A DNA stretch of 6,627 nucleotides. Source: Bacillota bacterium (GTDB lineage: Bacteria; Bacillota; UBA4882; JAAYXC01). The stretch is taken from positions 1 through 6,627 of the forward strand of contig JAAYXC010000126.1 of NCBI GenBank assembly GCA_012516115.1. The letters run 5' to 3'. Of the stretch, positions 5,528 through 6,627 are shown piece after piece. Each line of letters opens with the position of its first letter. Position 1 is the stretch's first letter. The notes beneath the pieces are model-generated. The model made no database searches, was not told where the DNA came from, and saw nothing but the letters and a program-made list of their open reading frames with translations. The position numbers and the translations under genes were made by a program.

Positions 5528-6627
5528 ATGAAGAAGGTACTCACGTTGGTTTTGGCCTGTGTCTTCGTCTTCACCCTGGCCGCGGTGGCCAGCGCGGATT
5601 TCTCGATCAGTGGGCAATTTATCGCTAAATATCATACCCTTAATGAGAGCCCTTACTTTGACACCAGCAAGTGGCGTTTCGAGACCGCCAGTGACAGCAG
5701 CGATACCAGCCGCATTGAACTCCTCGTGAAGGGGACTTATGGTAATGTCACGGCCGACTTCAAAGAACGGTTCAGGCTGGCTGATAACGCCAATACCACC
5801 GGAGATCTAAAGGTAGAAGGTCGGACGGCAAACATCTTCTACAACTTCAGCAACCAACTGAGCGCCGGCCTGACCTGGGATAAGTCGGGCGACACCGCCT
5901 ACCAGGTCTACCAGTCGCCGATCATCCCCGACCTCCAGTGGGAGTACATCGACCTGGCGGGCACGGAACTCTATGCCGTGGTCAAGATCAACACCGGCGA
6001 CCTGGCGGCCACCGTCATCAGCCCCATGATCGAGTACAACTCTACTGCAGGAAAGAGCGTTTTGGGTTCCGTCATGGGCGGCTTTACTTACAACCTCGAT
6101 CCGATGTTCATTGCCGGCGCGGCGAAGGCCGTCTACGACGCCTCCAACGACAACTACTACTATGTCCTCCAGCCGAGCGTTATGTATGCCTTAACCGACG
6201 AGATCCAGGTCGGCGGCGAGGTCTATTACAATAGCAACGACACTGCTTTCGTAAAGAACGCGGTCGGTGTCGGCGGCCTCTACAAGTCGAAGGACGTCAT
6301 GGTTAACGGTGGCGTCTACTACGACCTCGACGCCGAGGACATCGGCGCGTACGCTCTGGAGGCCGAGTACACCGGCGTGGCGAACTTCAAGTTCTATGCC
6401 TACTACTACTATAACAACCTCATGTACACTGAAGGCACCAAGGAATACGGCTTCTTGAAGTACATCGATGACGACGAGACGAAGTTCTACGTCAGCACCC
6501 CCGGCAACAGCAACAAGGACTCCATCGAGGCCGGTGTGACCTACTACCTCGACCCGAAGAAGATGGCCTGGATCGACGTGGCCTACTGCAAACTCGACAG
6601 GCAGTGGTACGAGATCGAGTTCGGCGT
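5528..6627 (+). CDS. Outer-membrane porin-like beta-barrel protein (3' end outside window)
   Basis: From ATG 5528 the frame is open for 366 codons to the window end with no stop. AAGGGGG (5515-5521) lies six bases before the start. Residues 1-23 form a classical signal peptide: MKK, hydrophobic core, then VASA cleaved before Asp24. The mature protein begins directly with a beta-strand (FSISGQFIAKY) and continues as alternating polar/hydrophobic strands rich in Tyr, Phe and Gly, with many strand ends of the form VYYN, VYYDLD and VTYYLDP (near residues 232, 263 and 337) and an AYYYY run (291-295). This aromatic-belt pattern, with Asp/Asn-rich turns and no catalytic motif, is typical of diffusion porins. 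No N-terminal SLH domain, as in OmpM porins of some diderm Firmicutes, is present. Codons are strongly biased to C-ending forms after the first ~100, suggesting high expression. Likely role is nutrient passage across the outer membrane. Porin function is inferred from fold pattern, not from recognised homology. Confidence 0.8.
   Translation, partial: MKKVLTLVLACVFVFTLAAVASADFSISGQFIAKYHTLNESPYFDTSKWRFETASDSSDTSRIELLVKGTYGNVTADFKERFRLADNANTTGDLKVEGRTANIFYNFSNQLSAGLTWDKSGDTAYQVYQSPIIPDLQWEYIDLAGTELYAVVKINTGDLAATVISPMIEYNSTAGKSVLGSVMGGFTYNLDPMFIAGAAKAVYDASNDNYYYVLQPSVMYALTDEIQVGGEVYYNSNDTAFVKNAVGVGGLYKSKDVMVNGGVYYDLDAEDIGAYALEAEYTGVANFKFYAYYYYNNLMYTEGTKEYGFLKYIDDDETKFYVSTPGNSNKDSIEAGVTYYLDPKKMAWIDVAYCKLDRQWYEIEFG

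Noticed and set aside
5549..5562. Lipoprotein cleavage site at Cys11 of the porin-like protein
   Set aside because: The hydrophobic core continues past the cysteine, the segment before it is too short, and a clear ASA signal peptidase I site follows.
5291..5635. Minus-strand 114-residue ORF across the porin leader
   Set aside because: It runs antisense to the porin signal peptide and leader hairpins and shows no domain or ribosome site.
5938..6458. Two plus-strand ORFs (98 and 63 residues) inside the porin region
   Set aside because: They are alternate-frame shadows of the open porin frame, rich in Arg/Gly or Ser/Thr as expected from shifted reading of its codons.

Overview
This 6.6 kb window comes from a GC-rich bacterium. 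Start codons other than ATG (TTG, GTG) are supported by strong purine-rich ribosome binding sites. The last gene looks like an outer-membrane beta-barrel, so the cell probably has two membranes. Carbohydrate enzymes, GTG/TTG starts and very strong Shine-Dalgarno sites would suit a diderm lineage related to Firmicutes, but nothing here fixes the taxonomy.

Layout: (1) 1-530 (+) is the 3' end of a large glycoside hydrolase-like gene with a GH2/beta-mannosidase type C-terminal beta-sandwich. (2) 597-2528 (+) is a heparinase II/III family polysaccharide lyase with no signal peptide, probably in the same operon and acting in the cytoplasm on imported uronate-containing oligosaccharides. (3) 2546-4342 (-) is a convergent gene for a 598-residue DUF362 protein with four conserved-looking cysteines and a C-terminal extension that reads like part of a sugar-isomerase TIM barrel. 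(4) 4343-4641 is a divergent intergenic region with short repeats and weak promoter candidates. (5) 4648-5301 (+) is a small exported protein with a single concanavalin/LamG-like jelly roll. (6) 5302-5527 is a complex, probably transcribed leader with mutually exclusive hairpins, an isolated very strong Shine-Dalgarno sequence and a long stem-loop. (7) 5528-6627 (+) is the 5' part of a porin-like beta-barrel gene that is open to the window end.

How they may work together (inference): the porin would admit oligosaccharides across the outer membrane, and the jelly-roll protein would act in the periplasm or at the surface, possibly binding glycan. The glycoside hydrolase and lyase would then depolymerise the imported material. 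The DUF362 protein has no known reaction. It shares the neighbourhood but is transcribed separately.

The points most worth a second look are the DUF362-TIM fusion with its Cys set, and the structured leader ahead of the porin.
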